Below are positions 44,451-55,993 of a DNA stretch of 64,000 nucleotides, piece after piece. The translations under genes and the position numbers were made by a program. Under the pieces are notes generated by a model. The model saw only the letters and a program-made list of their open reading frames with translations. It ran no database searches and had not been told where the DNA came from. Source of the stretch: Brienomyrus brachyistius (lineage: Eukaryota > Chordata > Actinopteri > Osteoglossiformes > Mormyridae); assembly GCF_023856365.1 (NCBI RefSeq), contig NW_026042727.1, forward strand, positions 1 to 64,000. The letters are read 5' to 3'. Each line of letters opens with the position of its first letter. Within the stretch, counting starts at the first letter, position 1.

Positions 44451-44541
44451 CCATTTTCTAACTACTTCTGATGAAGTTCCGGGTTATGAGGTATCCTGAA
44501 GCCCAGGCAATATGGGACAAACACACACATGCACACACATA

Positions 44542-44805
44542 GGGTATACCTATCCTTATGGGGCCCGCTCATTGACTTCTATTGGATAAATGCTAACGCT
44601 AACTATGACAATCTTAACCCCCACCCTGCCCTAACCATAACCATAAGTAACCAAGCAAAATAAAAGAGGTTTTGCATTTTTAGTTTTTCCACAGCAGTCA
44701 CAGATTTTTATAAAATAGAGTTTTCCTGGTTTTCAGTTTCGTGGTCCCCATAAGGGAAAAAAAAAACAGGTATTTATCACGCTATGGGGTAGGATAGGTA
44801 TACCC
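44542..44805. mobile_element. Non-autonomous DNA element, perfect TIR
   Basis: The ends GGGTATACCTATCCT and AGGATAGGTATACCC are exact inverted repeats of 15 bp around a 264-bp element with no ORF. No clear target duplication, so the superfamily is not assigned. Confidence 0.8.
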
Positions 44806-45204
44806 GCTCGCACACACACACACAGACATGCACACAAATGGATAGATCACCACAGTTACTATGGATGTCGATCCTGCAATAATGAGACAGAACTATCATA
44901 CTTAACAGGATCATATCCCTAGTTCTACATATGCATAATTATATTTAAAAAAGATCCCACGCACCTAGCACATGAGATGTTTGAACTTCTGCCCTCTGGT
45001 AAACGTTACCGCAGTATGCATTGCAGAACAACCAGATTTAATAAGAGCTTCTAACCCCAAAGCCATCAGAATACTAAATGCTAATGAACATACGTTTATG
45101 TGAAACCCTACTCTCTCTTACTCTCTGTGCACTTTATTACCACAACTGGTATTAAGTTTACTTTTTATTTATACAGTATAGTGCAATAATATAATCACGA
45201 TTTG

Positions 45205-45343
45205 TGTGTGAGTGTGCCCTGTGATGGGCTGCCCCCCATCCTGGATTGTTCCCTGCCTCGTGCCCATTCCACATTCCGGGATAGGTTCCGGACCACCCGC
45301 GACCCAGTAGGATAAGCAGTTTGGAAAATGGATGGATGGATAT
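45205..45343 (+). repeat. tRNA-derived SINE, 3' part
   Basis: It begins GTGTGTGAGTGTGCCCTGTG and ends ATGGATGGATGGATATA, directly abutting the chimeric segment at 45342-45545. Confidence 0.85.
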
Positions 45344-45545
45344 AACTAACATAAGACAGACATTACACCTAACAAACAATAAACACGAAATAAAGGAGTG
45401 GATACAAAAAAAATGTAATGCAATGACCAGATTTAACACCTGGATTATGTCCCCCCTTAGTCTCCTTTGCTCGAGGCTAAACAGATTCAGCTCAGCTAAC
45501 CTCTCCTCATTAAACATTCCTCTAAGACCAGGAATCATTCTCCCA
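45342..45545 (-). repeat. Chimeric segment of two downstream sequences
   Basis: Positions 45342-45437 match 49172-49279 (a few changes and a short deletion). Positions 45438-45545 match the CR1 copy at about 50621-50728 with one visible mismatch. The join lies in shared TTAA/CACCTGG microhomology. Confidence 0.85.
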
Positions 45546-46334
45546 GCCAAGCAAGCCTGAGTCCGGCTTCCACTCCCCCGATCCCCAGCAATGTTAACTT
45601 GGAAGGGCGTATTCTGTATGCACAACTGAGACAACCCAGGTGGAGCTTATCGGCTGGCAAAATTGCCTTCAGGTATCACCCACCCTAGTGAGAGTCCAAG
45701 CTAGGGCCGTTCTCAGAACTCACCCTAAACGAAGTCCTGCTCAAAAGTTGTAATGACCGCCTGAGGTACCTGTCAGCCTTGCCCGTAATGAGTCAGTGGG
45801 TGTAGCCGGGCTGACACGCTTTTGGGCATCCAATTGCTGAGAACTCCCCTTCGGTTCTGACAAACTGTACGATCACAAGCAGTGACAGCAGAGCCACAGA
45901 CAAGCTCAACCAACAGAGAGCGAATGGTAAGCACCCAGCACCCGAAGGGCTCAACTGATCACATCCAAACGACTTCCTGATGGGATTGTGTACGTAACTG
46001 GTTTACTGTTGTTAATAGTGGTTGAACTTCTATGCAAGTCCCCTTGTTGGGGGAGATGGAATGAATGAAAGCATAAGGTGAAATAAAACCTAAAATAAAT
46101 CAAAAAGGTTAAACGGGAATCAAACCAAATGAATTGTGTTTCTTATTCAATTGTAAACATCAATTAGTTATGCAACAATAACCTAATTGGATGTTAATGT
46201 ATTGTGATCAAACTGATTTAGTCTGTGAAGTTGATTCCTGCTTTCAGGCAAGAACCTGTGTGTCCAATTATGCGTGTTGTATCACCGCAGTTGACCACCA
46301 GAGACCCAACTCAGATGTTGTTAACCTACTATGG
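45546..46334. other. Unassigned sequence left of the minisatellite
   Basis: No ORF of interest. May be interior or LTR of the decayed element that includes the array. Confidence 0.35.
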
Positions 46335-48093
46335 CGGACCACTAGAGGTGCAATTTCAATGGAGTGGCACTGCTATGGCTTGCCACTAGAAGCGCAATTT
46401 CAAAATTGAGTGGTAGTTCTATGCCTGACCACTAGAAGCGCAATTTCGAAATGGAGTGGTAGTTCTATGCCTGACCACCGGGGGCGCAATATCGAAATGG
46501 AGTTGTAGTTCTATGCCTGACCACTGGAGGCGCGATTTTGAAATGGAGTGGTAGTTCTATGCCTGACCACTGGAGGCGCAATTTCGAACTGGAGTGGTAG
46601 TTCTATGCCTGACCACCGGGGGCGCAATATCGAAATGGAGTGGTACTTCTATGCCTGACCACCGGGGGCGCAATATCGAAATGGAGTGGTAGTTCTATGC
46701 CTGACCACCGGGGGTGCAATTTCGAAATGGAGTGGTAGTTCTATGCCTGACCACTAGAGGCACGATTTCGAAATGGAATAGTAGTTCTATGCCTGACCAC
46801 TAGAGGCGCGATTTCGAAATGGAGTAGTAGTTCTATGGCTTGTCACTAGAAGCGCAATTTCAAAATTGAGTGGTAGTTCTATGCCTGACCACTAGAAGCG
46901 CAATTTCGAAATGGAGTGGTAGTTCTATGCCTGACCACCGGGGGCGCAATATCGAAATGGAGTGGTAGTTCTATGCCTGACCACTAGAGGCGCGATTTCG
47001 AAATGGAGTAGTACTTCTATGGCTTGCCACTAGAAGCGCAATTTCAAAATTGAGTGGTAGTTCTATGCCTGACCACTAGAAGCCCAATTTCGAAATGGAG
47101 TGGTAGTTCTATGCCTGACCACCGGGGGCGCAATATCGAAATGGAGTGGTAGTTCTATGCCTGACCACTAGAGGCGCGATTTCGAAATGGAGTGGTAGTT
47201 CTATGCCTGACCACTAGAGGCGCAATTTCGAACTGGAGTGGTAGTTCTATGCCTGACCACCGGGGGCGCAATATCGAAATGGAGTGGTAGTTCTATGCCT
47301 GACCACCGGGGGCGCAATATCAAAATGGAGTGGTAGTTCTATGCCTGGCCACTAGAGGCGCAATATCGAAATTGAGTGGTAGTTCTATGCCGGGCCACTA
47401 GAGGCGCAATTTCGAAATGGAGTGGTAGTTCTATGCCTGACCACTAGAGGCACGATTTCGAAATGGAATAGTAGTTCTATGCCTGACCACTAGAGGCGCG
47501 ATTTCGAAATGGAGTAGTAGTTCTATGGCTTGTCACTAGAAGCGCAATTTCAAAATTGAGTGGTAGTTCTATGCCTGACCACCGGGGGCGCAATATCGAA
47601 ATGGAGTGGTAGTTCTATGCCTGACCACTAGAGGCGCGATTTCGAAATGGAGTAGTACTTCTATGGCTTGCCACTAGAAGCGCAATTTCAAAATTGAGTG
47701 GTAGTTCTATGCCTGACCACTAGAAGCCCAATTTCGAAATGGAGTGGTAGTTCTATGCCTGACCACCGGGGGCGCAATATCGAAATGGAGTGGTAGTTCT
47801 ATGCCTGACCACTAGAAGCGCGATTTCGAAATGGAGTGGTAGTTCTATGCCTGACCACTAGAGGCGCAATTTCGAACTGGAGTGGTAGTTCTATGCCTGA
47901 CCACCGGGGGCGCAATATCGAAATGGAGTGGTAGTTCTATGCCTGACCACCGGGGGCGCAATATCAAAATGGAGTGGTAGTTCTATGCCTGGCCACTAGA
48001 GGCGCAATATCGAAATTGAGTGGTAGTTCTATGCCTGGCCACTAGAGGCGCAATTTCGAAATGGAGTGGTAGTTCTATGCCTGACCACTAGAG
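46335..48093 (+). repeat. 46-bp minisatellite, ~38 copies, with a 15-mer higher-order period
   Basis: The monomer reads GAGTGGTAGTTCTATGCCTG, ACCACTAGAGGCGC, then AATTTCGAAATG. Two main subtypes differ in CCACTAGAGGCGC against CCACCGGGGGCGC, and rarer variants have CTATGGCTTG. The diagnostic run at 46741 recurs at 47431 (690 bp, 15 monomers). A later block recurs at 644 bp (14 monomers), showing loss of one monomer. Confidence 0.95.
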
Positions 48094-49000
48094 GTAACCA
48101 AAGATATAGCTAGGCGGTTGCCGACGCTAGATGAGTGACACACACATTTAATGCATGCGCATGCTGCTTGTGGCCTTCTTCTGTGCCTTGCACAGTATAA
48201 AACCCCTTAAAACAATTACTGAAGCGAGACGGCGCACGCGTTACGGCGACAGATTTAAATTGTGAGTGCACTATATCTCGTCGCAAATGGTGCTTAACCA
48301 CGGCGGGTCTCAAGCACAGGAGACTCCCAATTTCTAAATGACACACACTTGGCTCACAGCGCAAAGTTGTGTTAAACTTGCTTTGTCTAAAGCAGGCACA
48401 CACATACGAGTATGATCCTGATAGGTAACTAAGCTATCGGTCTTATGTCCAAGCGCAACATAATTTAGGTTAGAACCTCATAACAAGTATTCCCGTTCGC
48501 TAATAGAGAGATCTCTCCCAGGATATATAGAAACGGAGACACTCGTCCGAATTGAACCTGGAAACAAAGCGCTACATCTGAGAATCTCGTCAGACATAGG
48601 GTTAAAGTTTACTGCAGTTTAATACGAAAGAACTACAATGAAATCACCGAAAATAAAACAAAATAATATAACTACTAATAATAGAAATAAAAATAACTAT
48701 AATAAGCCCATATGATCCCGCTTAAATGCCTTCAGATTGCCATGAGTGCGACTTTTGCAACCAGTTGACAGTAGCGCTTCTTCACTGCACGTTCGGTCAT
48801 AAAAAGTTTAAATTGTGTGCTCAGAATAAGTTTAAACCTTGTGCCTTGTGATTATTAACCAATTTTTATGCTGAATGGTCGGCTCAAACTCAATTGCGAA
48901 ACACCGTGAGTCTGTTAATGTGTGACTTAAATGGAACTCATTAATAACCAGTATCACGTAATAACCTGGGTTAGAATAGAAGGCTTGTCCAACGAGCTGC
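48094..49000. other. Unassigned, possible interior of an LTR element
   Basis: Contains TATAAAACC at 48197 (plus strand) but no recognisable ORF. The AT-rich middle (48640-48710) has no coding features. Confidence 0.35.
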
Positions 49001-49800
49001 GTCACCAGGTAATGTAAACGATCGGTAGCGAAGCTCCCCTCACGGCCAATGAGAGAGAGTCTCGCGATATTTCAGGCGAATTTGAGGTTTCAGAGCGTAG
49101 ATCGCACAGGCAGGGATTCTTGTGAGCACTCAATGAACGGAGGCTGAAGTTGTGTAAAAGACATGCATTTATTCCTATAACTAACATAAGACAGACATTA
49201 CACCTAACAAACAATAAACACGAAATAACGGAGTGGACACAAACAATGTAATCATGAAAATGCAATGACCAGATTTAAAATGAGTAACCTTAAAAGGGAA
49301 AATACTGTTCTGCAAAGCAAGCAATTTGTGGAAATACTGTCCTAAAGTAATATAGCAGGTGAATAGGAGTTTAGGTTGTTATAAATGAAAGGAAGTTTGT
49401 TTACTTGGTTGCAGAGTGGGGGGGGGGGGGGTCTTGGCAGTTGGTTGCGGAGGCTGATGAGCTGATGGGTGATGGCACTCAGGGAGGCGCGGTGTTTGCA
49501 GCGGTTGTTGGAGTGGAGCCCCTCTGATTCCCTCTCCTGGTGAAGCTTGGGCTTGGTTGCAGTTCTCTGTCCAGCTGGGTCTTCACTGATAGGCTTCAGG
49601 AGGGCTTCTTGTGGGCTTCTCTTCTCTTGGGCTGATGTTCTCTGCCTCTCTTCGTGCTGATGGTCTTTTGTTTTCTCCTCCCTTCTGTTTCTCCTCTCCT
49701 GGCTTTGTTCTGAGGTGCCAGGTTTTATAGTGTAAAGTTCGTGAATAGGAGTGACCAGGAATTCGACTCCTGGACCAATGGCTGACCATCCATTTGGCGG
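49000..49800 (-). mobile_element. LTR-like segment with TATA box and poly(A) signal
   Basis: On the minus strand a strong CTATAAAACCTGG promoter (plus-strand 49723-49729) is followed about 550 nt later by AATAAA (plus-strand 49168-49173). Part of it (49172-49279) is repeated at 45342-45437. This could be the 5' LTR of a decayed minus-strand element whose interior includes the 46-bp array. No ORF, matching LTR pair or target duplication confirms it. Confidence 0.45.
49417..49431. repeat. Poly-G run
   Basis: An uninterrupted run of more than 12 G. Prone to assembly error. Confidence 0.9.
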
Positions 49801-50164
49801 GCTTTCGGAAGGGGGTCTGTATCAGTCCTTTTGAGATTTATGACCAGAGTGATTTCCCTTGTATTGATGATTTTCGTTAGGCTGGTGTAACTTTTGATAT
49901 ATTCACTTTCGTGGTAACCACTGACCAGATTTGGAAACTGGAGTGATTTTCCATCGGTTTGATACCAAACATGCCATAGCAGCCTAGCGGTTCACACCTC
50001 ATACCATCTGTAATGATTAATTAATGATTACTTATATTATGTCGTTATGTTATATTACTCACACCTTATTTTATGCCTCACAATCTATATAATTGTAAAT
50101 ATACTGTGTAGCTGCTGGCGCGTTCCAAACTAAATCTCATTGTACTTACAATGTCAATAAAAAC

Positions 50165-50320
50165 ATCCATCCATCCATCTAGGCAGGCCAGTGTCGCCTC
50201 CATCCTTCCTGAAGTCAGTGATTCCTTTGTCTTTGTGCTGTTTAGTGCCAAATTGTTTGCTGAACTCCAACCTATCAGTTTCTGGACCTCATCTCTGTAA
50301 GCTGACTCATAAGAACCAAA
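50165..50320 (-). mobile_element. LINE RT scrap
   Basis: Minus-strand translation DEVQKLIGWSSANNLALN is the segment after the RT active site in the fish LINE type also seen at 35600-36140. It is fused in frame to the CR1 fragment on its right. Confidence 0.6.
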
Positions 50321-50878
50321 GAGATTTACAAATGAGAGGAGGCCATTCGGCCCATCAAGCTCCTTTGAGGAGAACTTAGCTAATAGCTCAAAAATCTTAT
50401 CTAGCTCTGATTTAAAAGAACCCAGGGTTTTAGCTTGTGTTACAATAACAGGAAGACTATTCCATACTCTAACTACACGCTGTGTACAGAAATGCTTCAT
50501 CAAATTCGTTTTAAAATGTTCTCCAGCTAATTTCCACTTATGGCCACGAGTTCTGGTATTTAAACTAACATTGAAATAGCCATTTGGCTGAACAGCATCC
50601 AGACCTGTTAGAATCTTAAACACCTGGATTATGTCCCCCCTTAGTCTCCTTTGCTCGAGGCTAAACAGATTCAGCTCAGCTAACCTCTCCTCATTAGACA
50701 TTCCTCTAAGACCAGGAATCATTCTCGTTGCCCTACGTTGCACCTTTTCCAAGGCAGCAATGTCCTTCTTAAGGTATGGTAACCAAACCCGCACACAATA
50801 TTCTAGGTGGGGTCTTACCAAGGAATTATATTATCGTAGCATCACTTGCCTTGTCTTAAACTCCACACACCTAGAGAT
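50318..50878 (-). mobile_element. CR1-type LINE fragment, 3' part
   Basis: Minus-strand RT C-terminal region (MVRPHLEYCVRVWLPYLKKD, EKVQRRATRMIPGLRGMS, LEQRRLRGDIIQVFKILTG) and the downstream segment to a 3' UTR with CATTCGGCCCATCAAGCTCC. Truncated on both sides. Confidence 0.85.
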
Positions 50879-50879
50879 G

Positions 50880-51250
50880 CAATGTGCCTTCTCGCGTGGT
50901 GTTCCTGCAGAGGGAGTCTGTGAGTGCTGGAGATTGGGGGAGGGGGCAGTGTGGCTATGTCTGCTCTGTGTTCCTCCAGACGAGCAAAGAAGCTGTTTAG
51001 CTCCTTTGCTAAAAGGGCGTTGCTGTTAACAGTGACGGTGTTGTTGCCTTTGAAGTTTGTAATGTGTTGTATTCCCTGCCACACCCACTGTGGGTTGTTG
51101 TATGTGAAGTAGACCTCTATTTTCTGTTTCTCTGCCTGCCTGGCAACCTTGATGCCCCTATTCAGGTTAGCTCTGGCTGCACTCTGTGTTCTTGACTGCG
51201 CTGTCTTGTCCTGTAGTATTGTATTGTTGCTCTTGTGTTTATCTTGCACT
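50880..51250 (-). mobile_element. LINE ORF2 fragment upstream of RT
   Basis: A 135-codon minus frame includes ARANLNRGIKVARQAEKQKI, WVWQGIQHITNFKGNN and LAKELNSFFARLEEHR. This is the linker between the endonuclease and RT of a common fish LINE. Nearest LINE pieces are at 50165-50320. Confidence 0.75.
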
Positions 51251-51573
51251 TTCTCCCTCTGTTTGTGCTCCTTTCACTCTGTATAGTTCTATCTTGCCCG
51301 CACTTGTGTCATCTTGTGTTGTTTCTGTTTTTCTTCTTTGTGTTGCACCGTGGTCCAGGAGGAACAATGTTTCCTTTCACTGTGTACTGTGTATATTGCT
51401 GAAATAACAATAAACCCACTTGACCACCTGCCTCAATTCATCCTGAAGAGTTTTCCAATGTTGTTCAAAGGTCTGTTTGTTTCGAGTGAAGGACACGCCC
51501 CTGGACGTGCTGGATAAGGGGACCACAGATCAGTGTCCTCAGTCCTGCTTCTCCCTTCAAAGCTGAGAGGAAG
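51251..51573. promoter_or_regulatory. Upstream region of the chemerin-like gene
   Basis: No canonical TATA box close to the start codon. GGACACGCCCCTGGACG at 51490 is a GC/CACCC-like box. The transcription start cannot be fixed. Confidence 0.3.
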
Positions 51574-53761
51574 ATGACCCGCCTGCTGCTTCTGGTTTTG
51601 GCTTATGGAGCTCTGCTTATCTCCACAGAGGCCCAGCAAGATTACCACAGTCTCCCTGCACTCACAAGACGGCCATTAAACTCGCAGTCGAAAATGCTCA
51701 TCAAGGAACCCGTCAGCACATGAATTTCTATAACATCCAGGGCCGTCCGAAGGTAACTGCTGAGAAAGTGTTTACAAAAGTGTGAAACTTTCATCATCTG
51801 CAAGCTGAACTAATGAGTATCACATTGATTTTGATGTTTTAATTTCAATGCATATGATGCTTAATGTCTCTTCACAATGAAAGTGATGGTTGTATATCTC
51901 AGCCCTGGTCAATTTTACCTTCTCACAGTTTCTCTCTGAATCTGCTGCAGTCAAGTCTGTGACAGTTTGCCATTTTTTGGGTGATTATTGTTTGTTATAT
52001 TGCCTTTAAAACAGTTGTAGGCAATTTTGTATATAACGTGTTTATGTGATTTAGATCAGCAGTGAATACATTGACATTGAGATTCTCTTGAGAGCAACAA
52101 AATGTCCAAAGTCAACTGCAACAGACCATCGGGCTGACTGTATTTTCATGGACAAGAGGGTAAGTAAAGAGTCACTGTGACTGTGAGCATTGGACATATC
52201 AGTTAGCAAATTAATTTAGGTTCATGTTAACTTTTTTGATGCCCTGCGGGGGAAAGTTAGCCAACAATAAAGTAACAAATACATAGGTGGCCTCAAAGAG
52301 CCAGTTCCTTCACCTTATTCTCAAATTTTAGTAGGTTTACAGGCTTAAAGGCTGGATTACCAGGCAGAAGCAAATGCTAATCATCTGAGGGGTGACCTGT
52401 AGATTATGCTTCGAGCTATGAACCCTAGCTGGCCTTATTTAAAGACCTGTGGGCTGTACTACAAAGCGGGTTTTACATACCCAGAGTTAACTCAATCGAG
52501 CCAGGTTAACTAAAACTCATTGTTGAAATCAGCCTTAAATGGCAGTGTGGTGTTTTGTGGTGAAAGGGCAGGACTTAACTCTTGTTTTAATTAGAAAGCC
52601 AGTAATTAAACCTGGTCAGAGCAGGGTAGATGTGCAGTGTGAATTACCCTTTAAATTTACCTCTTTAAATAGTGAACTACAGGACCACTTAGCTTGATCG
52701 GAGGACAGTATTTTAATACAGAGCAGTGTTCAGTTAAACGGGATTTGTTGTTCATACTTTTAGATGAACTTGCTTTGTATAATATAGCCTTATGGTGACC
52801 CTGCTTTGGAAGCTCTTTCCTCTAAAATTGTTCTGTGTCATTAAACCCTGCACTCCAGCAGCTCTGCCTTAAATCATTAGATATATCTTTACTACACCTT
52901 CTCTCACTGTATTTATTGCCCACCACTCTTTAAATACTGTTTTTGTGTGTCTGTGTGTTTTTGCAGCCATTCATTAACTGTAGAGTTTGCAGCAGACGGT
53001 CTGGTAATGATCTTACACATCCATCAAATGACTGTGTACCAAACAAGAAAGTGGATGAAGTAAGTGTAGAGAGTCTTAGCATTATGGAAATGTAACAGGT
53101 GTGTGAATTGTGTCTAAACATGTGGTTAAACTTTGATTGTGTTTGTACATGCAAAAATTTGATCAGAGTACTGTTTATTAATGACAATGTTACTTTTAAT
53201 CTGAACAACAGTGGCAGCACCAAGGAAAAGCTTGGGGGGGGGGGCTCTAGCTCCTCCTCCAATGACCATAGTACCCCCACAGCACCCCCAAAATATTGGT
53301 TTCATTTTTTCTTTAACTATCTGTAAAATCTGTATATTGTGTAAGACATTTTTGCGGTTTTTACAGCATACTTGTAGTGTATTTTTTCTTCAAAGTACAC
53401 ATAGAGGCTCTGTGAGCTAGACGTTAGAATTTCATATTTTATCCTATTTTATCCATGCTGTAGCTTATCGTGCTGTGTGCTTCTATACACCATCTACATA
53501 AGCTGAAAAGCTAAAGCACCCGGTCTAAATAATCTCACTCCCCTATAGCACCTGTAGCATTAAGTCACTGGCGCTGCCACTGCTGAATAAACGACTCCAA
53601 TCTGACTAAACCGCTTAACTTTTCCTCCCCATGTTACATTTCAGGACAAACGACGTAATATGTGTCCTTCTGATAAACCTCTTCTCAGACCTAAAACTGC
53701 CTTGGCTTCCAAGGACACTAAAGAAGCTGAAGGAGACCGTCTGACTGTTTCTGATGGCTGA
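51574..53761 (+). CDS. Chemerin-like (rarres2-type) secreted cystatin-fold protein, frameshifted
   Basis: Four exons are joined in phase 0 with GT-AG introns: 51574-51752, 52055-52159, 52967-53059 and 53645-53761. Exon 1 gives a signal peptide (MTRLLLLVLAYGALLISTEA) and then, after a 1-bp deletion near 51670, the cystatin-type helix AIKLAVENAHQGTRQHMNFY. Exons 2-4 carry six cysteines in the spacing C-x12-C, then CRVC, then two single C (TKC, ADC, NCRVC, NDC, NMC). This resembles the chemerin/cathelicidin-related cystatin fold, more specifically chemerin. Chemerin is a secreted chemoattractant activated by C-terminal cleavage (family knowledge). As read, the frameshift ends the protein at a TGA near 51720. 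Either this copy is a pseudogene or one base is missing from the assembly. Family assignment rests on pattern, not on alignment. Confidence 0.6.
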
Positions 53762-54900
53762 TGGTCCTGCAATGTGGACCAGAGGAGGAAACTGGGAGGG
53801 AAAATGCTTTGCTTTATATCATGCCCACCCAAAGCCCCCAGTGAGTAAGCCATAGGCGCCGATAGGATGGAAAAACTCCCAAGAAGGAAGAAACCTTGGG
53901 AGGGACCAAACTCAAAGGGGGAGCCCATCCTCCTGGGGCCGGCAAAGTGTAGGTGCAGGATCACAAAAAAACTTGACGAGAGAAACGAGAGAATTCGACT
54001 GTCCCTCACAAAAACTGTAAAGTTTTAGTGGCTAAATTGCTTTTTCTATGCCTTTTCAAACAGGAGGAGATTTGTTTGGCTATACGTAGAAATTTTCTAT
54101 ACAATTTAGACAGCACAGAATCATTAACCTACTTTAATGCATTTATTAATACAACCACATATTTCACACATTTTGACATCAGTCATGCAGTGAAGATACA
54201 GTCTCTTTATTTCTTGACGCCAACCCTCCCCATTAATCCGGGCTTGGGACCGACACCTAGTTGAGCTGGCTTTCTCCCTTAAGTGGCTGGGTTAGGCTAA
54301 ACTATGCACATATTTATGAAGACTACTATAAATTTATAAAGACCTCCCTAAATATGTAGTCTAACAAAACGCAGTTTAAAGAAGGTAGCCTACCTGGTAA
54401 ACAAAGAAATTAAAAGGCCCACAGCATATAATCGGGCTATATCCAAGCAGTTTTTAAGAACGTAACCTACATGGCGAAATTGAATTACTTTCTGGACCAA
54501 CAAACGCAACCAGACATGAACATTATGCACCTTCCTAGTCTTGATGTATGTCGTCATACAGATGAGGACGTTAAGGCAGCCTTTAGGTCCGACCCATCAT
54601 GCACTGCAGTTTTTTGCAAATTCCTCAGATGGAAAACCATTAAATACCTCTTCTATTACCTTATATTACCTTATATTCATGTAATAAATATACAAATATC
54701 AATTAGTTGGAAATCAGCCAGACAGACGTAATTACTACAAATGGTTTCCACTGTATTTGTGACTCTGAGTGCCGCAGGCTTGGATGCAGTGCCGCACCAT
54801 TTTGGGCATGCACTGGCATGCACTGGCCAATCATGTAGCACTTCTCTCATAAATATTAATGAGACATCACCTACCACCCTGCAAAAAAGAAATTTGCCGC
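53762..54900. other. Intergenic; inverted L2 tail at 53860-53960
   Basis: GGAAGAAACCTTGGGAGG and GGGGGAGCCCATCCTCCTGG are inverted L2-type 3' UTR blocks. The rest is unassigned, including an 86-codon plus frame at 54471-54731 without recognisable domain. Confidence 0.45.
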
Positions 54901-54921
54901 TCGTCCCCCTGCACATGAACC

Positions 54922-55051
54922 AACATGGCTGTCTCAACCAGCGGAGCTCCGGAGCCTCTGGAGAAACACGTGGCAAAAAAGGCTCGCATACGGTCTTCCA
55001 GAGTTTGGGAATACTTCAGTCATGACACCTTTTCTGCGCCTCTACTGTAGC
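54922..55051 (+). pseudogene. Possible hAT transposase N-terminus with BED-finger start
   Basis: From ATG at 54922 the frame reads a short linker and then KKARIRSSRVWEYFSHDT, the opening of a BED-type zinc finger (SxVWxYF) as found at the start of hAT transposases. It ends at a stop about 15 codons later. No zinc-binding Cys/His follow. Confidence 0.45.
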
Positions 55052-55659
55052 TGGCGTTAATGACGCTGTTTCAGCCATTTTATATTTTCTGTTTACTTAT
55101 TCTGTCATGTAAGACTGAGACAAATTATCGTTTACGACTATTCTTACACACTGTAGCCTGACTTGCTGACTTAAGTAAGCTTAACTATAAGCTACCTTTG
55201 CTAGTGTTTGTGAATAACATGTTTCTCTAGTTATGAAATTATTCCATGTTTTAGCATCTGTTTCAACATTAAAGTCAAATTGGTATATTGAAATATGTAA
55301 AAACTATTGAACTATTAGCTTAAGTCTAACATAGAAAATCCTACTGAATCTCTTAAGATTTTCCTTTTTTGTTAATGCACTAATGTTTAAGAAGTGTCTT
55401 AAATTGAATTTCAGATTTGTGTGTGGGTGGGAGTGGGTGAATTGTATTAAATTCATACATTCATTCTTTTGGCTCAGACATTACTGACCTAAAACAAATT
55501 GAGGCATTGGGTAAGTGCTTAAATTAGCTACTAAATGGCAAAAAATATTCTAAATATCACATTTTCCATTCTTCGGTATAATTTTAATGAATCACCTATG
55601 CTGCCAAACATTAACGCATAGATTGTCACAACACTCTATGTTTTAGTTCTTCTTTATGT
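55052..55659. other. Unassigned sequence
   Basis: AT-rich with no recognisable gene. Confidence 0.3.
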
Positions 55660-55957
55660 GTATAGGACGGTGTGATGGTTCTGGTGGTGGGTGTGGCCGA
55701 CGCTGCTCGCGATGTTTGGCTATGCTGCAGTCCCAGGGACCAAGTTGGAACACATTTCCACCTTCAAGCTTAGGTGGAAAAAACGGCACCGAGACCCAGC
55801 AGCAGGACAACTTCTTGTCCAGACAACCAGCCCTGCTTCATCATTGAAGTAAGCCCTGTGAACAGGAGCGAGATGTACTTCTGCAGTGGATGTTATAGCG
55901 GAAAGAACATCCCCATCCTCACGTCTGCCGGAGTGCCCCCTCAAGTGGGTGTGTGAC
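55660..55957 (+). pseudogene. Possible Ig-like domain fragment, frameshifted
   Basis: One plus frame gives a VWLCCSPRD segment. After a stop near 55770 the same frame continues as FIIEVSPVNRSEMYFCSGCY, which looks like the F strand of an Ig V domain (D/S-x-YFC). The intermediate W region is out of frame. It could be a receptor remnant from an immune cluster, but support is weak. Confidence 0.4.
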
Positions 55958-55993
55958 TTAACTCGATGGATGAATTGGACAGAATGTACTGTT

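Noticed and set aside
46335..48093. CRISPR-like appearance of the 46-bp array
   Set aside because: There are no unique spacers: the whole 46 bp is repeated with subtype variation. This is eukaryotic DNA.
53641..54009. 122-codon minus frame over the last chemerin-like exon
   Set aside because: It is antisense to a supported exon and runs into inverted L2 tail sequence.
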